A stretch of 64,000 nt of DNA from Pseudarthrobacter sp. NIBRBAC000502770 (GCF_006517815.1 NZ_CP041198.1:1178001-1242000), one strand, 5' to 3'; positions 1-9,176 are shown, counted from the first letter of the stretch. Notes: generated by a model not told the origin, from the sequence alone. Made by a program: numbers and translations.

Positions 1-282
1 GGCTCCGCGCCAGCCGCCCACCAGGTGGATCACCGCGTCAACCGGCCCGAAGGCTCCGCCGAGCTGCTCCCGGAGCTGCCGGACGCCGTCGAAATCCGCG
101 AGGTCGCACGTGAAGGGGGCGACGCCGTCGCCCGCCTTCTCCGCCGCCGCCGCGATCCGGGCCTGGTCCGATCCCACGGTGGCCACGCGGTGGCCCGCGG
201 CAGCGAGGGCACGCGCAACGGCGACGCCGGACGGGCCGCTGCCGCCGGTGACCAGGACGCGGGCAGCGCCGGGGCCGGTCAC
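1..282 (-). CDS. SDR-family NAD(P)-binding oxidoreductase (N-terminal part, runs off window)
   Basis: Partial gene: only the N-terminal 94 codons lie in the window. Reading from a GTG at 282 gives an N-terminus with VLVTGGSGPSG followed by a beta-alpha-beta pattern, the dinucleotide-binding motif of short-chain dehydrogenases. Later come TCDLADF and VIHLVGG, the usual acidic adenine-site and NAG-like positions. The GTG overlaps the stop of the DUF6421-like gene upstream (GTGA), so the two are probably translated as a pair. The catalytic Tyr-Lys is outside the window, so substrate and activity cannot be told. Confidence 0.8.
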   Translation of the reverse strand, partial: MTGPGAARVLVTGGSGPSGVAVARALAAAGHRVATVGSDQARIAAAAEKAGDGVAPFTCDLADFDGVRQLREQLGGAFGPVDAVIHLVGGWRGA

Positions 283-1646
283 AGGGCGGAGTGGCCGGTG
301 ATGCCGGCGGTCGACTCGATGACGGGGCGCATCTTCTTCTCCAATGCTTCGTAGAACATGGACAACGGGAATTCGTCGTCCAGGACCTGGTCCGTGAGTC
401 CGCGGGGCGTCCCCGCCAGCGGCAGCGCGTCCGGGCCCTTGGCCCACACGGAGGCCGGGTTGGGGGTGACGGTGGCCGATACCAGCTGGTAGGCCGCCAG
501 CCAGTGGGCGGTCTTGGGCCGGTCGATGGAGCGCCAGTACAGATCGTCGATGCCGGCTCCGAGGGCGATCACGGCGTCGGCCACCTCATCCCAATCGATG
601 GTAAGCCGTGTGTCCGTCCAGTGCAGAACGTGCTGCTGGTGCAGCCAGGCGAACAGGAGCTGGCCACCGAGGCCGTCGTAGTTGCGGACGCGGCTGCCGG
701 TGATGGCAAAGCGGAAAATGCGGTCAAAGATGATGGCGTACTGGACCAGCTTGGCGTGCCGGCGGGCTTCGGGGTCGGCGTCATCGTCTTTTTCGATCCG
801 GACGGATTCGCGGAAGGCGGTGAGGTCGCAGCGCAGTTCCTCCAGCGAGTACAGGAAATAGGGCATCCGCTGCTTGATCATGAAGGGATCGAAGGGCAGG
901 TCGCCGCGCATGTGCGTCCGGTCGTGGATCAGGTCCCACATGACGAAGGTCGCTTCGGTGAGGTCCTGGTCAACGAGCAGTTCCGCGGCGCCCGCCGGGA
1001 GTTCCAGGGAGGTGATCTCCGCGGCGGCCTTGAGTACCCGGCGGAACCGGGCAGCTTCCCGGTCGGCAAAGATGGCACCCCACGTGAAAGTGGGGGTCCG
1101 GCTGACAGCCACGGTCTCGGGGAAGAGCACGGCCGAGTTGGTGTCGTAGCCCGGGGTGAAGTCCACGAAGCGGATGGGGACGAACAGTTTGTTGGAGTGC
1201 CCGCCGGCTTCCAGGCCCGCGATGAACTCCGGCCAGATCACCTCCACCAGCACGGCCTCCACCAGCCGGCTGCTGCTGCCGTTCTGGGTGTACATGGGGA
1301 ACACCACCAGGTGCTGCAGGCCGTCGCGGCGCTGCTCCTGTGGCTGGAACGCCAGCAGCGAGGACAGGAAGTCCGGAACGGCGAATCCGCCCGCGGCCCA
1401 TGCCCGGAAATCAGCGCACGCGGCCTCGAGGTAGGCGGCATCGTGCGGAAAGGCAGGGGAGAGGGCCGTGACGGCGTCCACGATGGTTTCCACGTGGCGT
1501 GCAGCTGTCGCGTGGTCGGCCGCCTCGGGAATTGATCCGTCTTGGACCTGGAGTGCCTGGAGGGCGGTGGCTGCGCCTTTGAGCCGCAGCCAGTCCTGGT
1601 TCTGCGCGGAAATACCGGTAACGGCGGTGGTCAGGGTCTCTGTCAT
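279..1646 (-). CDS. DUF6421-like conserved protein
   Basis: A 455-residue protein that I recognise as the actinobacterial DUF6421 type, of unknown function. It has no signal peptide or membrane segment, so it should be cytoplasmic. The most striking stretch is residues 235-275, rich in acidic, His and aromatic residues and including HDRTH at 241-245. This HxxxH could be a metal site, but that is inference. The gene overlaps the downstream SDR by 4 bp, which suggests the two proteins work together. Two inverted repeats lie directly upstream of the ATG and look like operators. The large open frame on the opposite strand (291-1535) is a GC-driven shadow. Confidence 0.75.
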   Translation of the reverse strand: MTETLTTAVTGISAQNQDWLRLKGAATALQALQVQDGSIPEAADHATAARHVETIVDAVTALSPAFPHDAAYLEAACADFRAWAAGGFAVPDFLSSLLAFQPQEQRRDGLQHLVVFPMYTQNGSSSRLVEAVLVEVIWPEFIAGLEAGGHSNKLFVPIRFVDFTPGYDTNSAVLFPETVAVSRTPTFTWGAIFADREAARFRRVLKAAAEITSLELPAGAAELLVDQDLTEATFVMWDLIHDRTHMRGDLPFDPFMIKQRMPYFLYSLEELRCDLTAFRESVRIEKDDDADPEARRHAKLVQYAIIFDRIFRFAITGSRVRNYDGLGGQLLFAWLHQQHVLHWTDTRLTIDWDEVADAVIALGAGIDDLYWRSIDRPKTAHWLAAYQLVSATVTPNPASVWAKGPDALPLAGTPRGLTDQVLDDEFPLSMFYEALEKKMRPVIESTAGITGHSAL

Positions 1647-1660
1647 CGTCGGCTGCCTTT

Positions 1661-1700
1661 CTGGTTGCTTGCTTCTCTGGCGAGCGTAGCAAGCAACCAG
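1661..1700. promoter_or_regulatory. 13-bp perfect inverted repeat upstream of the DUF6421-like gene
   Basis: CTGGTTGCTTGCT (1661-1673) and AGCAAGCAACCAG (1688-1700) are perfect inverted copies with a 14-bp spacer, beginning 15 bp upstream of the ATG at 1646. Position and symmetry suit a repressor operator or a 5' UTR hairpin. There is no T-run, so it is not a typical terminator. Confidence 0.6.
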
Positions 1701-1705
1701 TAGGA

Positions 1706-1732
1706 CTTATGCCCGGACGGCCTTTGCATAAG
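1706..1732. promoter_or_regulatory. second inverted repeat (CTTATGC / GCATAAG)
   Basis: CTTATGC at 1706-1712 and GCATAAG at 1726-1732 form a 7-bp dyad six bases beyond the first inverted repeat. The arms are AT-richer than the surroundings and may overlap the promoter of the gene that starts at 1646. The role as a regulator site is inferred. Confidence 0.45.
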
Positions 1733-1814
1733 CAGAACTTAGCCTAGTGCCGTTGCCTGCTGGATCGAGACCGTGCTTTGGCTGTGGGATCCGTGGATCC
1801 AGGGCTACGCCCCG

Positions 1815-2348
1815 TTAGCCCTGCGCCCCATGGTCTGCCCCCTGGTTTTCCGTCTCATCCTTGGTGACGAGCCGGAGGGAGACGGAGTTAATGCAGTAGC
1901 GCTGGTCCGTGGGGGTGCCGTAACCCTCGCCTTCGAATACGTGGCCCAGGTGCGAGTCGCACGAGGCGCACCGGACTTCGATCCTTTCCATGCCGAGGGT
2001 CCGGTCATGGATGTAGCGGACCTTGCCCTCGGCCAGGGGAGCCCAGAAGGACGGCCAGCCACAATGGGAATCGAACTTCTCGTTGCTCGTGAACAACTCA
2101 GCGCCGCAGGCGCGGCACTGGTACGTGCCCTCCGTGTGCGTATCCCAGTACTCTCCCGTGTAGGGCCGTTCCGTGCCGGCCTGCCGCAGGACGTGGTATT
2201 CCTCCGGGGTCAGTTCCTCACGCCACTGGGTATCGCTTTTCGCGACGGACCCGGCTTGGGCCGCAGCCTCCTGCGCGGTGCCCTGCCGTGTCCCGCCGTC
2301 GACGCCCGGTGCCTTGTTGCCGAAGATGCTGTTTCCAAAGATGCTCAT
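1815..2348 (-). CDS. msrB: peptide-methionine (R)-S-oxide reductase MsrB
   Basis: Reduces the R form of methionine sulfoxide in oxidised proteins, in the cytoplasm. The MsrB domain covers roughly residues 40-163. It has the two zinc-binding CxxC pairs (C78/C81 and C127/C130), the HCGWPSF stretch and the catalytic cysteine in RYCINSVSL (C152). The first ~38 residues are low in complexity and not part of the fold, so translation may start further in. It lies 14 bp downstream of the small gene at 2363-2854 and probably shares its transcript. Confidence 0.95.
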   Translation of the reverse strand: MSIFGNSIFGNKAPGVDGGTRQGTAQEAAAQAGSVAKSDTQWREELTPEEYHVLRQAGTERPYTGEYWDTHTEGTYQCRACGAELFTSNEKFDSHCGWPSFWAPLAEGKVRYIHDRTLGMERIEVRCASCDSHLGHVFEGEGYGTPTDQRYCINSVSLRLVTKDETENQGADHGAQG

Positions 2349-2362
2349 AGTTTTACCAACGC

Positions 2363-2854
2363 CTAGGAGTCGCCGATAAATCCCGAACCTGCATAGAGGT
2401 GGAGCACGGGCACTCCGAGCTGGTCCTGGGCCTTGTTGGCCCAGTCGGTGTGGAAGGTGTCGGCCACGGCGTGCGGCCTGGTGATCACCACTGCCTGCGA
2501 GGCGCCCGTTTCCCGGACCTTGGCCACCAGGGCGTCCACTGCCTTTCCGTCCACCACCTGGCCGGTCACGTCCGAGCCCAGTCCCTGCAGCGCTGCGAGC
2601 GAAGCGGCCAGGGTCTCGCCGGCCTGGGCCCGCTCTGCGGCGGCGTCCGGGTTGCGTGCCGCCAGTTCGCGGAAAGCCTTGGCAACGTCCAGCATGGACA
2701 GGTTCTCGAGGAAGTCCACCAGCAGGTGGCGCTCTGTGTTCGCCGGCACCAGGACCACCAGGCGGCTGTCCGCGCCGTCCACCAGCCGTTCAATGTTCAG
2801 GCGGTCGTCCGCGCCGAGGGGTTCTTCAGTCAGGATGACGATGGGATCACTCAT
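2363..2854 (-). CDS. small conserved protein, universal-stress-protein-like fold
   Basis: A 163-residue soluble protein that I do not recognise by name. It alternates hydrophobic strands and helices: IVILTEEPL, RLVVLVPAN, a helical middle with [12 protein letters not shown], then ASQAVVITRPHAV and a C-terminal GVPVLHLYAG. This resembles universal stress proteins or other Rossmann-like small folds, but the Gly-rich ATP loop of USPs is not clear. It heads a two-gene unit with msrB and is divergent from the hydrolase gene at 3007; the promoters of both must lie in the 152-bp gap. Confidence 0.7.
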   Translation of the reverse strand: MSDPIVILTEEPLGADDRLNIERLVDGADSRLVVLVPANTERHLLVDFLENLSMLDVAKAFRELAARNPDAAAERAQAGETLAASLAALQGLGSDVTGQVVDGKAVDALVAKVRETGASQAVVITRPHAVADTFHTDWANKAQDQLGVPVLHLYAGSGFIGDS

Positions 2855-3006
2855 GGCCTTAGCCTAGTCCCGCCCGCGTGCCACATGCACTGACTGGCCA
2901 TTCCGCCGGTTCCGGCCCACTTCCGGTTCCGCCTTGACCTTGCCGCGCCGTTCCCGTCCGGTTCCCGAATGCAGGCATCTGCGGCGGTGCCGGTAACAAT
3001 AGTCAC

Positions 3007-4320
3007 ATGGCACCTTTCCGGCGAGCGCGCCCTGCAGTGACTGCACCTTCCAGGGATACCAGCGGCGTGTCGCCGGGAGCCAAGTGGGCCATTGGGGGAG
3101 CCATCGCCGGGGGATCGGTGGCGAGCCTGCTGGGGGCCGGCTCCTCGGCGCTCGCCGTGTACTTCGCGCGCCGGGTCATCACCCCTGCCCGTCAGCGGAC
3201 GGCGGACAAGGAAGTCCTGGCCGTGATCCGCGACGGGCAAAAGCAGCAGGTGATCCTGGCCGCCAATGAGGACACCACGGTGGACGGGGTCTATGGATTC
3301 TTTTTCGACGGCGGGAAGGGGCATGCGCGGATCGGCCGCATCGTTTCCTACTCGCCGGCGGACCGGACGGTGCTGCGCGAGGTGGAAGCCGTCTACAGCG
3401 GGGATCTTTCCACTGCACGCTGGGGCTGGTGGAGCGGGGCCACCTACCCGGACCCGGCCGCCGCCGGAATTCCGGCCGAGGACGTCCTGGTCCCCGTTGA
3501 ACGCGGTGAAGCCCCCGCCTGGCTGGTCCGGGCCAAGGGAACCGCGCGGACCTGGGCCATCATGGTGCACGGCCGCGGGGCAACCCGCCAGGAAGCGCTC
3601 CGGGCGGTGGGGCCGGCCCTGGAACTGGGCCTGACCAGCCTGCTGGTGTCCTACCGGAATGACGGGCTGGCGCCCTCGGCGGACGACGGACGGTACGGCC
3701 TGGGGTCCACCGAGTGGCAGGACATTGAAGCCGCCATCGGGTATGCCCTGGCCAACGGTGCCGAGGAAGTTGTCCTGTTCGGCTGGTCCATGGGAGGGGC
3801 CATCTGCCTGCAGACCGCCGATCTCTCCCGCTACCGCCACCTGATCCGGGCGATGGTGCTGGACGCGCCGGTCATTGACTGGGTGACGGTGCTGGCGCAC
3901 CATGCGCAGCTGAACCGGATTCCGTCCCTGGTGGGCAAGTATGGGCAGCTGATGCTGGGCCACCCGCTGGGACGGCGGCTCACGGGTCTCTCGGCGCCAG
4001 TGGACCTCAAAGTCATGGACTGGGTCTCCCGCGCCGTGGAGCTGAGGACGCCCAGCCTGATCATCCACAGCGTCGACGACGAGTACGTGCCGTACGGACC
4101 CTCGGCCCTGCTGGCCGAACGGAACCCGGAGATGGTCACGTTCGAGACGTTCAACCACGCCCGCCACACCAAGGAATGGAACGTGGACCCCGAGCGCTGG
4201 GAGCGGCTGGTGAAGGCGTGGCTGCGCCAGCAGCTCGCGCCGCGCCTCAACCCGGGATCCGGCCCGGACCCGGGCCTTAACTCGAACACGCCGGGCCGCC
4301 CGACGCCCGCGGGAGCGTAA
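3007..4320 (+). CDS. membrane-anchored alpha/beta hydrolase
   Basis: A 437-residue protein with one N-terminal membrane segment (about residues 28-52, Gly/Ala/Ser-rich) followed by a hydrolase domain. The nucleophile elbow is GWSMGG (Ser near 261). An oxyanion-type MVHGRGAT sits before it, the acid lies in HSVDDEYVP (Asp 357/358) and a histidine in FNHARHTKEW. All three catalytic positions are therefore present. The substrate is unknown; an esterase or peptidase of small molecules is likely. The C-terminal ~25 residues are Pro/Gly-rich and disordered. One base separates its stop from the next gene's GTG, so the two are co-translated. Confidence 0.85.
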   Translation: MAPFRRARPAVTAPSRDTSGVSPGAKWAIGGAIAGGSVASLLGAGSSALAVYFARRVITPARQRTADKEVLAVIRDGQKQQVILAANEDTTVDGVYGFFFDGGKGHARIGRIVSYSPADRTVLREVEAVYSGDLSTARWGWWSGATYPDPAAAGIPAEDVLVPVERGEAPAWLVRAKGTARTWAIMVHGRGATRQEALRAVGPALELGLTSLLVSYRNDGLAPSADDGRYGLGSTEWQDIEAAIGYALANGAEEVVLFGWSMGGAICLQTADLSRYRHLIRAMVLDAPVIDWVTVLAHHAQLNRIPSLVGKYGQLMLGHPLGRRLTGLSAPVDLKVMDWVSRAVELRTPSLIIHSVDDEYVPYGPSALLAERNPEMVTFETFNHARHTKEWNVDPERWERLVKAWLRQQLAPRLNPGSGPDPGLNSNTPGRPTPAGA

Positions 4321-4321
4321 G

Positions 4322-5893
4322 GTGCCGAAACAACGTCCGGCGGGAGCCGTAACCGACCGTGGCAGGGAACTGGCCGCAGGCCTGGCGGCCCTGGTGGCGT
4401 CATCCCCGGGCAGGCCGGTCCAGGCCTCGCACGCCCCCTTCGACGGCACCCTGCTTGGCGAAGTACCCATCAGCACGCAGGACGACGTCGGGGCCGCCGT
4501 CGAGACTGCCCGGACGGCGCAGCAGCTCTGGGCGGCCCGCTCCCTGGCCGCACGCCGTGCCGTGGTGGCGCGGTTCGTTGCGCTGCTGCTGGACAGGGAG
4601 CAGGACATCCTTGACCTGGTGCAGGCAGAGAGCGGCAAGTCCCGGCTTAGCGCCTTCGAGGAGTTCGCGGACGTCATCCTCACAGCCCGCTATTACGAAC
4701 GCAACGCCGGGCGGCACCTGCGCCCACGCCGGCGGAAGGGCGCGGCTCCGGTCCTGACCCGCACCACCGAATACCGTATTCCGAAGGGGGTGGTAGGGGT
4801 CATCAGCCCCTGGAACTATCCACTGACCCTTGCCGTTTCGGACGCCATCCCGGCCCTGCTCGCGGGCAACGGCATCGTCCTGAAACCTGACTCACAGACG
4901 CCCTTCACGGCGCTGCTGATGCTCAAACTCCTCAGGCAGGCAGGCCTTCCGGAGGACCTGTTCCGGATCGTCACCGGGCCGGGAAGCTCCATAGGCCCTG
5001 CCCTGATCGGGCAGGTGGACTTCCTGATGTTCACCGGATCCTCCCAGACCGGCAAGACCGTCGCCAGGCAGTGCGCGGAGCGGCTGATCGGCTTCTCCGC
5101 CGAACTGGGCGGGAAGAACCCCATGCTGGTACTGGCGGACGCCGACATAGCCAAGGCAGCCGCCGGTGCCGTGTACGCCTGCTTCTCCAACTCAGGGCAG
5201 CTTTGCGTCAGCATCGAGCGGATCTACGTGCACGCCGACGTCCATGACAGGTTCCTTGCGGCGTTCACCGCCAAGGTGGAGGGGATCCGCATGGGCGCCG
5301 GGCCGGACTGGGAGATTGGCATGGGGTCCCTCATCAGCGCGGCACAGGTGGAGCGGGTGGACCTCCATGTCCAGGATGCGCTCGCCAAAGGCGCGCAGCT
5401 GCTCACAGGCGGACGGCGCCGGCCGGACCTGGGCCCGTTGTTCTATGAGCCGACCGTCCTGACGGGGATCACGGACGACATGCTCCTCGCCAGGGAAGAG
5501 ACCTTCGGGCCGGTGGTCGCCGTCTACCGTGCCGCAGACGACAATGCAGCAGTCGCCCAGGCCAACGATTCGGAATTCGGGCTCAACGCCAGCGTCTGGT
5601 CCGCCGCCCACGGCGAAGAGGTGGCCCGAAAGCTGCTGACCGGGACTGTCAACGTCAACGAAGGCTACGCCGCCACCTGGGCATCCCATGATGCTCCGAT
5701 CGGGGGCATGAAGGACTCCGGTGCCGGCCGCCGCCACGGCCGGGAGGGCATCCTCAAATACACGGAACCGCAGACCATCTCCGTGCAGCGGCTGCTCCCG
5801 GTAGCCCCCGCCCCGGGAATGTCCAACCACGCCTACGCGCGGATCATGAAAGGCGCCATCACGCTGATGGGCCGCTTTCCCCGAAACCGCTGA
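4322..5893 (+). CDS. succinic semialdehyde dehydrogenase (GabD2-type)
   Basis: A 523-residue aldehyde dehydrogenase that oxidises succinic semialdehyde to succinate with NAD(P)+. It shows PWNYPLTL and LKPDSQTPFT for cofactor binding, the general base in AELGGKNP (E261) and the catalytic cysteine in NSGQLCVSIER (C295). The SNSGQLC-SIER version is the one I know from mycobacterial GabD2-like enzymes; other aldehydes cannot be excluded. It starts at GTG 4322 right after the hydrolase stop and is followed 32 bp later by an SDR, so the three form a small catabolic operon. Confidence 0.88.
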   Translation: MPKQRPAGAVTDRGRELAAGLAALVASSPGRPVQASHAPFDGTLLGEVPISTQDDVGAAVETARTAQQLWAARSLAARRAVVARFVALLLDREQDILDLVQAESGKSRLSAFEEFADVILTARYYERNAGRHLRPRRRKGAAPVLTRTTEYRIPKGVVGVISPWNYPLTLAVSDAIPALLAGNGIVLKPDSQTPFTALLMLKLLRQAGLPEDLFRIVTGPGSSIGPALIGQVDFLMFTGSSQTGKTVARQCAERLIGFSAELGGKNPMLVLADADIAKAAAGAVYACFSNSGQLCVSIERIYVHADVHDRFLAAFTAKVEGIRMGAGPDWEIGMGSLISAAQVERVDLHVQDALAKGAQLLTGGRRRPDLGPLFYEPTVLTGITDDMLLAREETFGPVVAVYRAADDNAAVAQANDSEFGLNASVWSAAHGEEVARKLLTGTVNVNEGYAATWASHDAPIGGMKDSGAGRRHGREGILKYTEPQTISVQRLLPVAPAPGMSNHAYARIMKGAITLMGRFPRNR

Positions 5894-5925
5894 CACAGTC
5901 AGAAGAAAACCCAAGGAGAACTGGG

Positions 5926-6759
5926 ATGGCCAAAGGAACCCGACTTGCCGGCGCAACGCTGCTGGTCACTGGAGGCGGAAGCGGGCTGGGCCGCCGCATG
6001 GCGCTCGGCGCTGCCAGGCGCGGGAGCCGGGTGGTGATCTGGGACGTGGATGCGGCAGCGGGCGCGGCGGTTCGCGACGAGATCCGGGCGGCCGGCGGCC
6101 AGGCCGACGCCCAGTACGTGGACGTGACTGACCGGGATGCGGTCAAGGCTGCCGCGGCAGAGGCAGGCACGGTGGATGTGGTGGTCAACAATGCGGGCGT
6201 AGTCAGCGGACAGCGGCTCCTCGATGCCACGGAAGACGCCATCGCACGGACCATGAACGTCAACGTCCTGGCCCTGTACTGGGTCACGCGCGCTTTCCTG
6301 GGCGGGATGGTGGAGCGCCGGCGCGGCACCGTGGTCACCGTCGCCAGTGCCGCCGGCCTGGTGGGAGTCGCCCGGCAGACGGACTACTCCGCCAGCAAGT
6401 TCGCCGCCGTCGGCTTCAACGAGTCACTCCGCGCGGAGCTCCGGGCGGACCGCGCGGATGTCAACACGCTGGTGGTGTGCCCTTTCTACATCAACACGGG
6501 GATGTTCGACGGCGTCCGGACCCGCTGGCCCCTCCTGCTCCCCATCCTCGAGGAAGAGGACGTGGCAGCCAGGGTCCTCGACGCGATCGAGGCCGGGCAC
6601 CGGAAGCTGGTCCTGCCGCCCCTCGTGAACCTGCTCCCGGTCCTGCGGGTGCTTCCGGTCGGCGTCTTTGACCGGCTCATGGATGTCCTGGGAGTCAACC
6701 GGACCATGGACCACTTCACCGGCCGCGCCCCGGGCCGGACCGGAGGACATTCGGGGTAG
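5926..6759 (+). CDS. SDR-family oxidoreductase
   Basis: A 277-residue classical short-chain dehydrogenase. It has the cofactor motif VTGGGSGLGRR near the N-terminus, DVDAAAG at the adenine end, NNAGVV, and the catalytic YSASK with an upstream serine in VASAAG. The C-terminal part (about 200-260) is hydrophobic and proline-rich, as in membrane-associated retinol or steroid dehydrogenase relatives. An AAGGAG ribosome site precedes the ATG. It is the last gene of the hydrolase-dehydrogenase operon, where it may interconvert an alcohol and an aldehyde or ketone; the substrate is not evident. Confidence 0.88.
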   Translation: MAKGTRLAGATLLVTGGGSGLGRRMALGAARRGSRVVIWDVDAAAGAAVRDEIRAAGGQADAQYVDVTDRDAVKAAAAEAGTVDVVVNNAGVVSGQRLLDATEDAIARTMNVNVLALYWVTRAFLGGMVERRRGTVVTVASAAGLVGVARQTDYSASKFAAVGFNESLRAELRADRADVNTLVVCPFYINTGMFDGVRTRWPLLLPILEEEDVAARVLDAIEAGHRKLVLPPLVNLLPVLRVLPVGVFDRLMDVLGVNRTMDHFTGRAPGRTGGHSG

Positions 6760-6861
6760 GCCCGCAGCTTTGTGCGGGGGCCCGTGACCCTGTGACAGGC
6801 CGGCGCAGAGGTCTATCCTGCTGCTCAAGGGGGGAAACCTGCGAAGAAATGGGGCCCCGAA

Positions 6862-8631
6862 ATGCGCATGACAAGACGACAACTGTTACAGGCCGGCGCT
6901 GTGGCCGGGGCGGGACTCCTGGCCCCGCCCGGCATATCTGCAGCCGCGGCGCGCGGTCCTGCGGCCGGCCAGCAGGCCATGTTCACCGAGCAACTGCCCA
7001 CCCTGGCCGAGCTGGGCGTCCTGGACATGCGGGGCGGGGGCCGTACCGCGCTGTGGGTCCGTAACGCCTCCCACCGGTTCCAGGAAAACATGGGCCCGGC
7101 GAATACCCTGGCCTACCAGGAGGCCGGCTCGTCGAGGACCTACCTTGGGCCCGTCATCATCGCCAGGAAAGGAGTTCCCTTTGAGCTGAAGGTCCGCAAC
7201 GCAGCCGAATGCCATCCCCTGGCTTCCGCCATCGACAGCGAGCTGGTCCCCCGCGGCAGCAACGATGCGAAGCGGCCGCGGACGTCAGTACACCTGCACG
7301 GCGGCAACGTCAGCCCGCAGTCGGACGGCGGCCCGGACCAAGCCTTTGCGCCCGGCGACTCCTACACGTACCACTACGCCAACAACCAGGATGCTGCCGG
7401 GCTTTGGTACCACGACCACGCGCTTGGAATGACCCGATTGAACGTCTACGCAGGACTTGCCGGCAGCTACCTGCTCAGGGACGGGATCGACACCGGGGAC
7501 GGCACGCAGCTTCCCCCACCGCCGTACGAGGTGCCGCTGATCATCCAGGACAAGATGTTCAACCCCGACGGTACGCTCGCCTACCCGCCAAACCCGGACC
7601 TCAAGGGCCCCGACGGGGCCCCGCGCCCTTGGGCGCCCGAGTTCTTCGGGGACGTGGCGACGGTCAACGGCAAAGTCCGGCCGAACCTCGACGTCGCCCG
7701 AGGCCGGTACCGCTTCCGCGTCTTCAACGGCTCCAACGCCCGGTTCTACGACTTCACGTTCGACGCCGGCGGCCCGGCACTGGCCTTCCACCAGATCGGG
7801 TCCGACGGCGGGCTCCTCAACGCGCCCGTCCGGCTGGACCGGCTGGTGATTGGCCCGGGGGAACGGGCGGATCTCGTAGTGGACTTTGCCGGGCTCCGGG
7901 CCGGATCGCGGGTGGTCCTGCGCAACAGCGCCCGGGTGCCGTACCCGGACGGGCCGGAATCCGTGGCGGGCGGCGCCATCCCGCTCCCGCAGGTCATGCA
8001 GTTCACCGTCACGTCCCGGACCGGCTATACCGCGCCCCTGCCTGCCCGGCTGCGGGACAAGGGCGGGGAAGTCACCAGCTTTCGGGAGGCAGCACCGGCG
8101 AAAATCCGTCGGATGGCGCTCGTGGAAGTAGCCAACACGGACGGCGTTCCCGTGATGGCCCTGCTGAACAACAGGATGTTCGACAGCCCGGACACCACCG
8201 AGGTGGAGAGCGACACGCTGGAACAGTGGGAGCTCGTCAACACCACCGAGGACGCCCACCCGATCCACCTGCACTTCACCCAGTTCCAGGTGCTCAACCG
8301 GCAAAAATTCCATGCGGACGCCTACCTGGAGGAGACCGGCTATATTGATCCCGCCACCGGCCTTGTCACGCCGGGACGGGGCAAAGCGGTGGAAGTCGAG
8401 CGTTTCCTTATTGGCCGGCCCAGGGATGCGGCCGCCAACGAGCAGGGCTGGAAGGACACCGTGGTGGCGCTTCCGGGCGAAGTCACCAGGATCCGGGTTC
8501 CCTTCGGTGCAGGGGCGGCAGGCGGAAAGCCCCTGGCGATTGGCTCATCGTTCAAGGGCGACTATGTGTGGCACTGCCACATCCTGGAGCACGAGGACAA
8601 CGACATGATGCAGCGCTACACCATCAAGTAG
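6862..8631 (+). CDS. Tat-exported multicopper oxidase (CotA/bilirubin oxidase-like)
   Basis: A 589-residue laccase-type enzyme that couples one-electron oxidations to reduction of O2 to water outside the membrane. A twin-arginine signal is plain (TRRQLLQAGAVAGAG, cleavage near AAA-R). All four copper motifs are present in order: HLHGGN, WYHDHALG, HPIHLHFTQF and HCHILEHEDNDMM, the last giving the type-1 Cys, His and Met ligands. Its length and the motif spacing fit the CotA/bilirubin oxidase branch rather than small laccases. Possible roles are copper or manganese oxidation or phenol oxidation. It stands alone, with its own ~100-bp upstream region. Confidence 0.93.
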   Translation: MRMTRRQLLQAGAVAGAGLLAPPGISAAAARGPAAGQQAMFTEQLPTLAELGVLDMRGGGRTALWVRNASHRFQENMGPANTLAYQEAGSSRTYLGPVIIARKGVPFELKVRNAAECHPLASAIDSELVPRGSNDAKRPRTSVHLHGGNVSPQSDGGPDQAFAPGDSYTYHYANNQDAAGLWYHDHALGMTRLNVYAGLAGSYLLRDGIDTGDGTQLPPPPYEVPLIIQDKMFNPDGTLAYPPNPDLKGPDGAPRPWAPEFFGDVATVNGKVRPNLDVARGRYRFRVFNGSNARFYDFTFDAGGPALAFHQIGSDGGLLNAPVRLDRLVIGPGERADLVVDFAGLRAGSRVVLRNSARVPYPDGPESVAGGAIPLPQVMQFTVTSRTGYTAPLPARLRDKGGEVTSFREAAPAKIRRMALVEVANTDGVPVMALLNNRMFDSPDTTEVESDTLEQWELVNTTEDAHPIHLHFTQFQVLNRQKFHADAYLEETGYIDPATGLVTPGRGKAVEVERFLIGRPRDAAANEQGWKDTVVALPGEVTRIRVPFGAGAAGGKPLAIGSSFKGDYVWHCHILEHEDNDMMQRYTIK

Positions 8632-8654
8632 CTGCCCGTACCAGGACCGGGTGG

Positions 8655-9167
8655 TCATGACCGGGGATTGCCGGCGGCCAGGGAGCTGATGGGCGCGGTG
8701 ACGGCGCCCGTCAGCCTGGCCAGGTCAGCCGGGGCCAGCTCAATATCCAGGCCGCGGCGGCCTCCGGACACCAACAGGGTGTCCAGTGCCGCGGCGCTGG
8801 AATCCAGGACAGTGGGGGAGGGCTGCCTCTGGCCGAGAGGGGAAATCCCGCCCAGTACGTAGCCGGTGCGCCGCTGGGCCGCCGCAGGATCGGCCATGGC
8901 GGCCCTCTTGGCGCCCAGCGCCGCCGCCATGGCCTTCAGGTCAAGGGTGCCGCTCACCGGGACGATGCCCACCGCGAGCCTGCCCTCCACGTCCACCACC
9001 AGGGTCTTGAAGACCCGGGACGGGTCGATCCCCAGGGCTTCGGCGGCCTCCGTGCCATAGCTCGCTGCCGAGGGGTCATGGGTATACGGATGCAGCACAA
9101 AGGGAACCCCGGCCGCGGTCAGTGCCGCTGTGGCCGGGGTTCCCTGGGAGTTGTTCCTGCGTGCCAT
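8655..9167 (-). CDS. ybaK: Cys-tRNA(Pro) deacylase, YbaK family
   Basis: Hydrolyses cysteine wrongly attached to tRNA-Pro. The 170-residue protein has the family marks: a start resembling TPATAALTAAGVPF, VFKTLVVDVEGR, a conserved lysine in DLKAMAAALGAKRA, and GYVLGGISPLGQR near the C-terminal third. It is the last gene of a minus-strand operon (sulfurtransferase, SufE, YbaK) and begins 9 bp after sufE ends. It converges on the multicopper oxidase gene with a 23-bp gap. Confidence 0.93.
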   Translation of the reverse strand: MARRNNSQGTPATAALTAAGVPFVLHPYTHDPSAASYGTEAAEALGIDPSRVFKTLVVDVEGRLAVGIVPVSGTLDLKAMAAALGAKRAAMADPAAAQRRTGYVLGGISPLGQRQPSPTVLDSSAAALDTLLVSGGRRGLDIELAPADLARLTGAVTAPISSLAAGNPRS

Positions 9168-9176
9168 GCAGCGTAG

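Noticed and set aside
291..1535. 414-codon plus-strand frame opposite the DUF6421-like gene
   Set aside because: Gly/Val/Arg-rich shadow typical of high-GC genes; the opposite strand codes for a coherent family protein with operators in front of it.
2851..4683. 610-codon minus-strand frame across the hydrolase and dehydrogenase genes
   Set aside because: It spans two well-supported plus-strand genes and their junction, and its composition is Arg/Gly/Pro-rich without motifs.
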